Assembly: GCF_012848475.1 (NCBI RefSeq)
Contig: NZ_CP051666.1
Span: 1,201,501-1,265,500 of the forward strand
Origin: Marinobacterium sp. LSUCC0821
GTDB taxonomy: Bacteria > Pseudomonadota > Gammaproteobacteria > Pseudomonadales > Balneatricaceae
Direction: 5' to 3'
DNA length: 64,000 nt
A program made the translations under genes and the position numbers. The notes beneath the pieces are model-generated. The model did not search any database. It was given only the letters and a program-made list of their open reading frames with translations, and was not told the origin of the DNA. Below, piece after piece: positions 1 through 8,576 of the stretch; the stretch's first letter is position 1; each line of letters begins with the position of its first letter.

Positions 1-1523
1 GGTTCAAAGAAGAGCTCTTCACCACGTTTCACTAGCAGCGGTAAGAGACTTAACATCTTACTTCTATCCTCAGGCGATTTAGTGAGCGATCTAAGGTTCA
101 AAGTACCACCCGTTTCCAAATACTTAATCACCGCTGGCGTCGACTCAACATCAAGGGTGACAGCCCGGCTTTCAACAACCTCATCGCCAACACAGTTAGC
201 GATACGCTGAATTAATTCACGTGCATCCACCTCATCGAGCAGCATCGCCTGCTCAATAAACTCTGCAAGCATTGGGGTTCTCAGGTGCGCCAAAATACGT
301 GTCGCAATAATACGCGCAGGCTGCATAACGAAATCACTTTTTGAGCGCTCGAATATAAGCTCATTGCTCGCAAGATTCTGCCTAACCACAGTCATCAGTT
401 TTGGATTGAGCTCACGGGCAGTCATGATGATTGAGAGGTTATCCGCATCATTTCCGGTACCGGCGATAATACCCACGGCACTCTCAATACCTGCCGCTCG
501 CAGTGTATCAGCCTCAGTCCCAACTCCGACAACACCCTTTGATTCCATATTGTGGTGTTCACCGATATGTGGGTCGACAATCGTTATTTCGGTCTCATTG
601 CTGCGCATCGCATCAACAAGCGCACGCCTAAACCGACCATAGCCGCACAACACCCAACGGCCCTGCTGATGACGGTAAGCACTGGCTAGAGAGCGGTGTT
701 CGGGATAGATCAACCAATCAACAATAAGATGTTTTTGTGGACTATGTGCTGCTAATCCAAGGTACTCTGCAAACTGTCTAAAGGGGTCGACTATAAGATC
801 TGTACCAAAGGATGCGAGGTTAGCAGTCGTCGTATCATTTTCACTGCGACTTACCATCATACGGTTCGGGTGCAGCAACTTACTTGATATAGAGATTGCT
901 AAGTTAACGTTATCATCATTCGTTAACGCTAATACCCCCTGACACTGGGGATGCTGTAATCCTGCCAGATCCAACGTATCGGGCAGAGAAGCATCTGCAC
1001 AAAGACCCAATGCTGGCGTCACTAACTCCTCAAGCTCCAGACTGTCGATTCGCTCCTGATCTATATCAAGCACCACTGTTCTATAGCCTTGAGCCTCTAA
1101 ACCTGCGACTACATCACGCCCGGTGACTCCATAACCACAGATGAGATAAAAGGGTTCTCTGATAGAGCGAACCTGGTGTGCAAAACGTCGCGCTCTGAGC
1201 AGGCGAATAAAACCCTGATCCTGCAAAACACTCAACATAGAGCCTATGGCATAGAGCCAAGCGATCACCGTGGCGTAGATACAGAACATCGTCCAAATAC
1301 GCTGGGCATCAGTGAACGGATATGGAATCTCACCAAAGCCGATGGTAGAGCCCATGAATGAGACAAAGTAGAAGGCGTGGAAGAAGTCCATCTGCCAGGG
1401 GTTACCCTGATCATCCATACCTGGAATCAGCACAAATCCCAATACAGAGATAGCGTAAACCGCAATCAACACCAACAGCGGCATGCGCAGCCGCCTTAGC
1501 AGAATGTAGACTAGGGTATTCAT
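1..1523 (-). CDS. Two-TM potassium channel with two TrkA-type nucleotide-binding (RCK) domains, C-terminus cut by window edge
   Basis: I translated the minus strand from the ATG at 1523; the frame stays open to base 1, so about 507 residues are visible and the C-terminal end is missing. Residues 1-95 form two hydrophobic helices around a pore loop with filter-like TIGFGE followed by IPYPF, where classic channels have T(V/I)GYGD. A first Rossmann fold follows (GYGVTG near residue 125) and a second one (GYGRFG near residue 250), as in RCK/TrkA-N domains that gate K+ channels in response to ligands. The protein should sit in the inner membrane and move K+. The start lies 3 bases after the stop of the small membrane protein gene upstream, so the two are probably co-transcribed. 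The family assignment is firm; ion selectivity and ligand are inferred. Confidence 0.85.
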   Translation of the reverse strand, partial: MNTLVYILLRRLRMPLLVLIAVYAISVLGFVLIPGMDDQGNPWQMDFFHAFYFVSFMGSTIGFGEIPYPFTDAQRIWTMFCIYATVIAWLYAIGSMLSVLQDQGFIRLLRARRFAHQVRSIREPFYLICGYGVTGRDVVAGLEAQGYRTVVLDIDQERIDSLELEELVTPALGLCADASLPDTLDLAGLQHPQCQGVLALTNDDNVNLAISISSKLLHPNRMMVSRSENDTTTANLASFGTDLIVDPFRQFAEYLGLAAHSPQKHLIVDWLIYPEHRSLASAYRHQQGRWVLCGYGRFRRALVDAMRSNETEITIVDPHIGEHHNMESKGVVGVGTEADTLRAAGIESAVGIIAGTGNDADNLSIIMTARELNPKLMTVVRQNLASNELIFERSKSDFVMQPARIIATRILAHLRTPMLAEFIEQAMLLDEVDARELIQRIANCVGDEVVESRAVTLDVESTPAVIKYLETGGTLNLRSLTKSPEDRSKMLSLLPLLVKRGEELFFE

Positions 1524-1526
1524 CTC

Positions 1527-1910
1527 TTAGCGACGAACCGAAGCTGTCTCAACAACCAAGAGCACCACTGAAACCAAATTTGCGACCAGAGCTCCAGCTG
1601 CCAGAGAAACTACACTCGCCATCGTGTCACCAGTTAAACCCAAGGCAGATATTTGGCCAGCGTACCCCCACACAAGCGCTGCACCAATAAGCTGAAGATC
1701 CGCCACTAAACTTGTAGCCAACATTAGAGCACCCACATGACTGCGATCACCAAACTTCAAAACAGTACAGATTAGGCTAACTACAATCGCCAAAAACAGC
1801 TCAATCACCTCATGGTGATTTGGGTTATCGATATCCCCCATGACAAAGCCAACATTGAGAGTCAGCGCCAGCACTATAAAAAACCCAAAAATCACCTTAT
1901 CGCGGTTCAT
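1527..1910 (-). CDS. Small four-helix membrane protein upstream of the potassium channel gene
   Basis: The 127-residue product is almost entirely hydrophobic, with about four predicted membrane segments (roughly 6-25, 35-52, 60-82, 95-122), one acidic loop (GDIDNPNHHE, 26-35) and a basic tail (SVRR). There is no signal peptide cleavage site that I trust. It ends 3 bases before the start of the K+ channel gene, which suggests one transcript and perhaps a shared function in ion transport or its regulation. It resembles the DUF6394 group of small membrane proteins from memory, but I cannot confirm this. The gene is transcribed away from the M16 protease gene, with 157 bp between them for both promoters. 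No catalytic motif is visible and the function is unknown. Confidence 0.7.
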   Translation of the reverse strand: MNRDKVIFGFFIVLALTLNVGFVMGDIDNPNHHEVIELFLAIVVSLICTVLKFGDRSHVGALMLATSLVADLQLIGAALVWGYAGQISALGLTGDTMASVVSLAAGALVANLVSVVLLVVETASVRR

Positions 1911-2067
1911 TGATCTCTCCTAGGGGTCAATAAAATCTAAACTCTTGCCGGAAAATCCGGTTCTTGCTTAAGCTATTCGTCAGCTAACTAATAGAAGCTA
2001 CCTTTACCAAGCTGCATATGCCAAGCTAACTACACTCAAGAGTATATTTCCAGAGGAATAGTCCCAA

Positions 2068-4809
2068 GTGATTAATAAATCGATTCAATCTTTGCTGTTT
2101 GTCATCGGTTTGCTGATTACCCCAAGCTTACTAGCCGATGTTATTAAAAGCGAAAATGACACACGCGAATACCGCGTAATTACACTAGATAACTCGCTAC
2201 AAGCGCTCCTTATTTCAGACCTAGAGAGCGATAGAGGCGCCGCCTCGATGAACATTCAAGTAGGCAGTAATGCAAACCCTAAAGATCGTGAAGGGTTAGC
2301 CCACTTTCTAGAACATATGCTCTTTTTAGGGACAGAGAAGTACCCAGAGGCTGACAGTTACCCGAAGTTTATTGATGGCAATGGCGGAAGCCACAACGCC
2401 TTTACCGCCTATGAAAACACCAACTACTTTTTTGATGTCAAAGCGGATGTACTTCCTGAAGCTTTGGATCGTTTTTCACAATTTTTTATCGCCCCTCTTT
2501 TTACTCCCGATTATGCCGATCGCGAACGCAATGCCGTCCACTCTGAGTTTGAATCTAAGCGTCTTGAGGATGGCAGACGAATCTATGTAGCGAATAAGTT
2601 AGCGATGAATCCAGAGCACAACTGGACACAGTTCGCAGTCGGCAATTTAGAGACATTGCGTAACGACCCAAAAGACCCAATTGAATCTGACCTTATCGAC
2701 TTCTTCGATCGGTACTACTCAGCCAACCTTATGACACTGGCTGTTTCAGCCCCAATGCCTCTGGATGAGATTGAAGCACTGGTGGTGAATAAATTTAGTG
2801 CTATTAAAAACAGCAACGCAACACCATTCCAAGATGGTGTGCCTCTCTACACAGCTAAACAACTCGGCAAACAGCTCGATGTCAAAACACTGAAAGAGCT
2901 GAACCAGTTACAACTGACCTTTGCTATCGATCCGCGCAAGAGTCAATGGCGAACCAAACCACTCTACTTCATCGCTAATCAATTGGGTTACGAGGGTAGT
3001 GGCTCTCTGCTTTCCTACCTTAAAGATCAAGGATGGGCGGAGTCACTGGGTGCCTATGTTGGTATGGATCAACCAGAGCAAGCCACTTTTGATATCAACC
3101 TAGCACTCACTCCAAAGGGGATGGCTGAGTATCAAACGGTGATCTCTTCTGTTTTTTCAGCGATTGAGCTAATTCGTCAGCAGGGCTTAAAACCTGAACT
3201 CTACTTAGAACAACAGAAGCTGGCAGAGATCGACTTTAGGTTTCAACAGGGGGGCGAACCTATCCACCAAGTGATGCGTCTATCACAGATGTTGGCAGAG
3301 TACCCCGAAGAGGAGTTGCTACGTGCACCCTACCTGTTTGAAAGGTTCGAAGCCGATCGTATTAACCACTATCTAAACCAACTCATTCCGGAAAATCTGC
3401 TTATTGGCCGTTACAGTAACTCGCTTGAGACTGACTCAATCGAGCCTCGCTACCAGATCGAGTATCAGATCAAAGATATTACAGATGAACAGAAAGCGTT
3501 ATGGGGAAGTGCTGGACTGATTGATGAGTTGAGCATTAAACCTCTGAACCCCTATGTCGCGACCAACTTTGAGCTACTACCAGCTCAAGTCAGTGACAGT
3601 GAAATACCAGAGCTGATTATTGAAAATTCACTGATTAGCAGTTGGTACCTTCAAGATAATCAGTTTAAGCAGCCTCGAGGGGGCATCAACCTAGCCATTC
3701 TGTCACCAAATCCGATCAATTCAGCTAAAGCATCTGTCTCTAATAAACTTTTGACTGCAATGCTGAATGAGCAGTTGAATGAACCGCTTTACGATGCTGC
3801 CCTAGCGGGACTGGGTGCAGAGCTCTATAGCCATATGCGCGGATTGTCCGTCAAAGTTTCTGGGTACTCCGACAAACTGGATACTTTAATGGAAACAGTG
3901 GTTGATGCACTCAATTCACCGCTCAATGATGTGGCACTTTTTGATCGTCTAAAACGCGCAACCAAAGAGGAGCTCAGCAACTCTCTTAAAGATAAACCTT
4001 ACAACCGAACCTTTGCTGCCCTATACCAAGAGCTGCTGCCCGGTTGGAGTGTTGAGGATCAACTCAGTGCGCTTGAAAAACTGACATTAAACGATGTGCT
4101 TGTTCAACGAGATAGTTTATTGAATGAAGGTGAGCTGCGCCTTCTCACTCACGGAAATTTAACGAAAGAGCAGGCTAACAGTTTAACCAAAAAGGTAATC
4201 AATGCCTTTACTTCAATGGAGTCGGTAAAGGTTGCGAGGTTAAGTGCAAAAACAGTTCCTGAAGGAGACCTATTCACACAAGTTGCGGTGAAGCACACAG
4301 ACAGCGCTCTTTTGCTCTATTTGCAGAGCGACGACGACTCTTCGCGTGCAGACGCAGAGGTCATTCTCTTAAATGAGATTCTAAGCACACCCTTCTACAC
4401 TCAGCTAAGAACAGAACAACAACTCGGCTACATTGTATTTAGCAATTATCTGCCTATCGCGGATCGCCCGGGAATAGCTTTGGTTGTTCAATCACCTACA
4501 GCCAATAGCGAAGAGCTACAAACAGCCTATAAGCAATTTATTGCAGAATGGCGCCAGCAACTACCCAGCAAACTTGAAGCTGAGATAGAGGATTTTAAAG
4601 CGAGTGTCAGAGCACGTATCGCGTCGCCTTCGAAGCGTTTAAGTGAAGAGACCGCCCGACTATGGCGTGAAATTGATCGGGACAACAGCCAGTTTGATAG
4701 CAAAGAGAAACTTCTTAAAGCAGTCAATCAGGTAAATAGTGAAGATTTGATCAAACGAATAGATCAGTTGCTCAACCACAAACTGTGGATAACGACGGTG
4801 TCATCTTAA
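2068..4809 (+). CDS. Secreted M16 family zinc metalloprotease (pitrilysin/protease III type)
   Basis: The 913-residue protein starts with GTG and a signal peptide (hydrophobic residues 8-22, likely cleavage after LLA-D). The inverted zinc motif of M16 proteases is intact: HFLEH places H79, E82 and H83, and the distal zinc ligand is E160 in NAVHSEFESKR. The length of about 900 residues and the four-part M16 layout match pitrilysin (PtrA), which degrades small polypeptides in the periplasm; mitochondrial-type and PqqF-like M16 proteins are usually shorter or organised differently. A purine-rich stretch (GAGGAA) about 11 bases before the GTG can serve as ribosome binding site. It is monocistronic, convergent with sbcB, and followed by a palindrome at 4824-4849. 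Family is certain, substrate is not. Confidence 0.9.
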   Translation: MINKSIQSLLFVIGLLITPSLLADVIKSENDTREYRVITLDNSLQALLISDLESDRGAASMNIQVGSNANPKDREGLAHFLEHMLFLGTEKYPEADSYPKFIDGNGGSHNAFTAYENTNYFFDVKADVLPEALDRFSQFFIAPLFTPDYADRERNAVHSEFESKRLEDGRRIYVANKLAMNPEHNWTQFAVGNLETLRNDPKDPIESDLIDFFDRYYSANLMTLAVSAPMPLDEIEALVVNKFSAIKNSNATPFQDGVPLYTAKQLGKQLDVKTLKELNQLQLTFAIDPRKSQWRTKPLYFIANQLGYEGSGSLLSYLKDQGWAESLGAYVGMDQPEQATFDINLALTPKGMAEYQTVISSVFSAIELIRQQGLKPELYLEQQKLAEIDFRFQQGGEPIHQVMRLSQMLAEYPEEELLRAPYLFERFEADRINHYLNQLIPENLLIGRYSNSLETDSIEPRYQIEYQIKDITDEQKALWGSAGLIDELSIKPLNPYVATNFELLPAQVSDSEIPELIIENSLISSWYLQDNQFKQPRGGINLAILSPNPINSAKASVSNKLLTAMLNEQLNEPLYDAALAGLGAELYSHMRGLSVKVSGYSDKLDTLMETVVDALNSPLNDVALFDRLKRATKEELSNSLKDKPYNRTFAALYQELLPGWSVEDQLSALEKLTLNDVLVQRDSLLNEGELRLLTHGNLTKEQANSLTKKVINAFTSMESVKVARLSAKTVPEGDLFTQVAVKHTDSALLLYLQSDDDSSRADAEVILLNEILSTPFYTQLRTEQQLGYIVFSNYLPIADRPGIALVVQSPTANSEELQTAYKQFIAEWRQQLPSKLEAEIEDFKASVRARIASPSKRLSEETARLWREIDRDNSQFDSKEKLLKAVNQVNSEDLIKRIDQLLNHKLWITTVSS

Positions 4810-4823
4810 TATTTGAGCAGAAT

Positions 4824-4849
4824 AGGTGTCTGGCATTAGCCTGACACCT
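4824..4849. repeat. Palindromic hairpin with central T:T mismatch between convergent genes
   Basis: The stem AGGTGTC-T-GGC pairs with GCC-T-GACACCT around the loop ATTA, leaving one T:T mismatch. It lies 14 bp after the M16 protease stop and 10 bp before the sbcB stop, so it could serve both convergent genes, but no good T-tract follows on either strand. Nearly the same stem (TGTC-T-GGC) occurs again at 55291-55310 downstream of zapE. This suggests a dispersed REP-like hairpin rather than a simple terminator. Confidence 0.6.
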
Positions 4850-4858
4850 AAAGAAGAG

Positions 4859-6304
4859 TTACATCTCCATCGGGTAGATAGATTCGGCATAGAGGGCGAC
4901 CTCCTCTAGTAACAGCCTCTGATCATCAGTCGTCTCTGGCGACATACCGATACGGTTAAGCTCATCGTAGAGCGCCTCCATTGTTAGATGCCCGCCCTCA
5001 CCTTTTATCAACTTAGCAAAGCGATACTCCTCCCAAGCAAGTTGCTCATCATCATTGAGCGTTTCAGGAAAGTTTCGAGCTTTGTAGCGAAGCAACATCT
5101 CCTCTAAACGAGGGTCTTGAAATGGCAACTGCAGATCGACAAGCTGTTCGCTTGAGGCTGTGCGCACACGCTCTATCAGCTTACGGTCCTCTGGAGAGAA
5201 GAAACCACCAGAGTAGATCTGTAAATCTGGGTCCGATTGCGATGGTGGATTATCGGTGTAGATCTCCATCAACTTGGCAACCAAGCCCGGTTCATTGCGC
5301 AATAGGGCTAAATGAGCTCGGCATAAGTCACCATCTATCTGGAATCGCTGCGGCTCATCACCGCGTAACATATTGGCAGGCGCGACAATGGGACAACGGT
5401 TAGCATGAATCAACTTCATACCTAATATAGGCGTGTTCTCATCTCGCTGATCACGTGGTAGATAGAGAAGCTCTTTAATCTGATCTGCAGAGAGATTAAA
5501 AAGCGGAGCCGGATCAACACGAAGATCCCAAACAATGGTCGCGTTCTTGTTGGTTGGGTGGGGAGCCAAAGGTGCAACAACCGCCATATTGCCCAATTCC
5601 ACAGGATACTTAGAGGAGATATGTAAAACCGGCTTCATCGAGATTGTATCTAGCATCGCCTGTACAGACTGCTTAGAGCGGTTTTTCATCACATACTCAA
5701 AGAGTTTCGGTTGAGCCTCTTTTACCAGCTTCGCCATAGCAAGCGTTGCATAGACATCGGAGAGAGCATCATGAGCGTGGCCATGAGCGATCCCATTAGC
5801 TGCGGTAAGATCTTCCAAACGAAGGCTCGGCGTTCCATCCTCATACTCAGGCCAAACAATCCCCTCAGGACGCAAAGCACGCGTTAGACGCAACATATCG
5901 ATAATATCCCAACGCGAACAGCCGTTTTGCCATTCGCGAGCATAGGGGTCATAAAAGTTGCGATAGAGAGTGTTACGCGTCACCTCATCATCAAATCGGA
6001 TGGAGTTATAACCGACCCCACAGGTGCCAGGTCGTGAAAGTTCTGCGTGAATACGCGCAATAAATTCCGCTTCACTCACCCCCTCTTGAAGCGCTTTCTG
6101 CGGTGTAATTCCGGTAATCATGACAGCCATCGGATGCGGTATGACATCATCACTAAGGCGTGCGTAAAACATCACAGGCTCTTCAATAATATTGAAATCA
6201 GCATCTGTACGAACACCCGCAAACTGCAGAGGCCGATCTCGCTGAGGATCGGTTCCACTGGTTTCATAGTCGTGCCAAAAAAAAGTCTCTGCCTGCGCAG
6301 CCAT
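4859..6304 (-). CDS. sbcB: Exodeoxyribonuclease I (3'-5' ssDNA exonuclease)
   Basis: SbcB degrades single-stranded DNA from the 3' end and takes part in recombination and mismatch repair. The N-terminal DEDDh exonuclease motif is present as HDYETSGTD with catalytic D12 and E14 in the numbering used here; most homologues have F rather than S after the T. HDALSDVYAT further on provides the later motif of the DEDDh fold. An SH3-like part and the C-terminal helical region follow, giving 481 residues, the usual family size. The frame is open 57 bases further upstream, but I prefer the ATG at 6304: homologues start just before the HDYET block and a CAGGA sequence sits 8 bases upstream. Convergent with the M16 protease and divergent from ychJ. 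Confidence 0.93.
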   Translation of the reverse strand: MAAQAETFFWHDYETSGTDPQRDRPLQFAGVRTDADFNIIEEPVMFYARLSDDVIPHPMAVMITGITPQKALQEGVSEAEFIARIHAELSRPGTCGVGYNSIRFDDEVTRNTLYRNFYDPYAREWQNGCSRWDIIDMLRLTRALRPEGIVWPEYEDGTPSLRLEDLTAANGIAHGHAHDALSDVYATLAMAKLVKEAQPKLFEYVMKNRSKQSVQAMLDTISMKPVLHISSKYPVELGNMAVVAPLAPHPTNKNATIVWDLRVDPAPLFNLSADQIKELLYLPRDQRDENTPILGMKLIHANRCPIVAPANMLRGDEPQRFQIDGDLCRAHLALLRNEPGLVAKLMEIYTDNPPSQSDPDLQIYSGGFFSPEDRKLIERVRTASSEQLVDLQLPFQDPRLEEMLLRYKARNFPETLNDDEQLAWEEYRFAKLIKGEGGHLTMEALYDELNRIGMSPETTDDQRLLLEEVALYAESIYPMEM

Positions 6305-6393
6305 GTTTCGCATCCTGAGCTTAAAAAAGGGATAATTCCTAAGATTAGCAGGCCAACTCAAGTATGGCTAAGTAAGTTATTAGGAATTTTCAA

Positions 6394-6813
6394 ATGATCC
6401 ACGACAATGTCGACACTCTCTGCCCATGCGGAAGCCAATCCAGCTACGCAACTTGCTGCCAGCCCTATCATGCTGGCATCGCTATTGCCCCTACCGCTGA
6501 AGCACTCATGCGCTCACGCTACAGCGCCTTTGCTGTAGGCGCAGTTGATTACCTAATCGACTCCCTAGCACCCGAACGTCGCTCACCCGGTGAGGCAAAA
6601 ATGCTTGCCGCAGAGCTACGTTCAACTAACTGGGTGAAACTTGAGATCGTTGATACGGCTGATGGCAAGGAACAGGACCAGAGCGGTCAAGTGGAGTTCA
6701 ACGCCCACTTCGAAACCTCCGATGGCCAAAAAGGGTGCATACACGAACGATCAAACTTCCGCCGTAATGATGGGAAATGGGTATATGTGGATGGGGATGT
6801 TGAGATCGTTTGA
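6394..6813 (+). CDS. ychJ: YchJ family protein with N-terminal SEC-C zinc motif
   Basis: The 139-residue product belongs to the YchJ (UPF0225) family. An N-terminal cysteine-rich segment (CPCGSQSSYATCC, residues 10-22) fits a SEC-C type zinc-binding motif, and the following block LMRSRYSAFAVGAVDYL is the family signature. The rest is an NTF2-like fold with a conserved tail (NDGKWVYVDG). No enzymatic activity has been firmly assigned to this family to my knowledge. The gene is short, alone, divergent from sbcB with about 90 bp between the two starts, and followed by composite repeat A rather than by a gene. Confidence 0.88.
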   Translation: MIHDNVDTLCPCGSQSSYATCCQPYHAGIAIAPTAEALMRSRYSAFAVGAVDYLIDSLAPERRSPGEAKMLAAELRSTNWVKLEIVDTADGKEQDQSGQVEFNAHFETSDGQKGCIHERSNFRRNDGKWVYVDGDVEIV

Positions 6814-6842
6814 TCTTCTCAAACTGATAAGATTTTTTGATC

Positions 6843-7460
6843 AAGAGAGAACATCCCGCATTAGCGGGACATTGTTACTTTTCGCTTGCCCGAAAAGTAA
6901 CCAAAAGGGGCACCCCCGCTACTTCGGCCTTCGGCACGTTGCGCGCGAAGCGCTTTTCCTGAAGCCAATTCCATACTTCACAGAGTCGACATCCTGTCTC
7001 CGCTGCTCATCGCTGACTTCCTGTCAGCGCTGGAATTAACTTTTAACCGGAAAAGCACTCCGTGCTCACTCTCATCCGAAGGGGGATATTGGGACTCTGT
7101 AGATTCAATGTGCCGATTTTTGATTTTGTAGGAGGCTACCCGTAGGGTCGCCGACACTCTTGATCACCATCCCTTTGAGAAGGTTCCTAAAGGTAATAAA
7201 TCGAATTACGCTGCAGATGTCCACGTCCGACTGAGAGCGAGCACGGTGCTATTTTTCGGTTAAGAGTTCATCAGGCTGAGGCCATGGACGGCCGAAGAGC
7301 ACAACGGAGGCAGGATGCCGACTTTGTGCGATCCTGATGGGCTTCAGAAAAATAGTATCGAGCGCAGTATGCCGTAGGCCGAAGGAGCGTGGTCAGTTTT
7401 TGGGTACTTTTTGCTGACCAAAAAGTACCAATGGCCAGCTTTCAGCTGAGTATTCGCTCT
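6843..7460. repeat. Composite structured repeat A (about 0.6 kb, non-coding)
   Basis: This gene-free stretch is the inverted counterpart of repeat B (12287-12928) and repeat C (19745-20321). It has two arms. The left arm holds a terminal hairpin with an 11-bp stem (6874-6884 with 6891-6901), then GCTTTTCC 6952-6959 pairing with GGAAAAGC 7049-7056, AATTCCA 6967-6973 with TGGAATT 7031-7037, and a closed hairpin CGCTGAC/GTCAGCG at 7011-7029. The right arm (about 7225-7460, on the minus strand) is nearly identical to the left arm of B. The centre (about 7090-7200) has roughly 90 bp not present in B or C, including a stretch with GTAGGAGG and a small hairpin that resembles a Pseudomonas REP. Reading frames here are short and derive from the repeat, so I do not call them genes. 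Confidence 0.85.
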
Positions 7461-7528
7461 TAAGCTCTTTGGCTCCTTGGCTCCTTGGCTCTTTGGCCTT
7501 TTAGCTTTCAATGCAAAAGAAACATAAA

Positions 7529-7556
7529 CAAAAAAACGCACCAAAAGGTGCGTTCT
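7529..7556 (-). terminator. Rho-independent terminator of phaB
   Basis: The stem AACGCACC (7535-7542) pairs perfectly with GGTGCGTT (7547-7554) around AAAA. On the minus strand it is followed by a run of seven T, 20 bases after the phaB stop. A short run of near-repeats of GGCTCCTT lies just beyond it at 7466-7500. Confidence 0.9.
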
Positions 7557-7574
7557 TTAGAAAAGGCGAAAGCC

Positions 7575-8324
7575 TTAGTACATGTGTAGACCACCGTTTA
7601 CAGAGAAGTCCGCACCGGTCATGTAACCAGACTCTTCATCTGCGATGAACGCTACTGTACGACCGATCTCATCCGGGGTACCGAAACGACCAACAGGGAT
7701 AGTCGATGTAATCTTATCCTGAATAGCCTGATCGATTTTAGCAACCATCGGCGTGAAGATGTAACCAGGAGACACCGTGTTAACAGTAATACCCTTAGAT
7801 GCTACTTCCTGCGCTAGCGCTTTAGTGAAACCGTGGATACCGGCTTTAGCAGCTGAGTAGTTAGCCTGACCAAACTGACCTTTCTGAGCGTTTACAGAAG
7901 AGATGTTGATGATACGACCGAAGCCTTTCTCAAGCATTGGGTTGATCACTAGACGAGTCATATGGAACATTGAGTCCAGGTTGGCAGAGAGTACTTCATC
8001 CCACTGTTCCCAAGACATTCGCTTGAATTGACCGTCGCGAGTAATACCTGCGTTGTTAACGAGTACGTCAACAGTACCACCAGTTAGACGTTCAACAGTA
8101 TCGATACACTCTTTACACGACTCCGCATTCGTTACATCGCCGTAAGCCACTTCGAAGTTGTAACCATCTGCGCGCTGTTCTTCCTGCCAAGCTTTCGCTT
8201 TTTCATGGTTACCGCCTGAGTTGTAGCCTGCGACTACTTTAAAACCAGCATCCGCCAATTTACGACAGATACTTACACCCAAACCACCGGTACCACCTGT
8301 AACCAATGCGATCTTCTGTGTCAT
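7575..8324 (-). CDS. phaB: Acetoacetyl-CoA reductase (short-chain dehydrogenase, NADPH)
   Basis: The product is a classical SDR: cofactor motif TGGTGGLG near residue 9, NNAG near residue 90, catalytic S in NISSVNAQKGQFGQ and the YxxxK pair in NYSAAKAG. The sequence NNAGITRDGQFKRM and the ending TGADFSVNGGLHMY match PhaB/PhbB, which reduces acetoacetyl-CoA to (R)-3-hydroxybutyryl-CoA for polyhydroxybutyrate; FabG is the nearest alternative. I place the start at the ATG at 8324 (249 residues), because AGGG lies 8 bases upstream; a GTG 9 bases earlier is also open. No phaA or phaC lies nearby, so the rest of the pathway must be elsewhere. A terminator follows at 7535-7554. It is downstream of norM on the same strand, with a 252-bp gap that probably holds its own promoter. 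Confidence 0.88.
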   Translation of the reverse strand: MTQKIALVTGGTGGLGVSICRKLADAGFKVVAGYNSGGNHEKAKAWQEEQRADGYNFEVAYGDVTNAESCKECIDTVERLTGGTVDVLVNNAGITRDGQFKRMSWEQWDEVLSANLDSMFHMTRLVINPMLEKGFGRIINISSVNAQKGQFGQANYSAAKAGIHGFTKALAQEVASKGITVNTVSPGYIFTPMVAKIDQAIQDKITSTIPVGRFGTPDEIGRTVAFIADEESGYMTGADFSVNGGLHMY

Positions 8325-8576
8325 CTTTACCACCCTTGTAGTTGTATGCGGCCATCATGGCCTTCCCTTTCTTATAAAGCATTTAGCTTTGGCTATTTTG
8401 GATTTCTGCCAATTTAGATAAACACTTTTCTCGAGTTTCAACTCGGATAACCTTGTTTTACGCGCCTTTCCGACTTGTAACAATAGTCCAGAGGTCTAAT
8501 AAGTACAGCAAAATAGGTCAAACCTCCTTAAAAGAGTGTTTAAACTTTAGAGAGTGTAGATGAAGATTTAGTGAAA

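Noticed and set aside
7466-7500. Run of GGCTCCTT/GGCTCTTT-like units considered as a CRISPR or tandem repeat
   Set aside because: Units are about 9 bases, imperfect and without spacers; a small local slippage repeat at the edge of repeat A.
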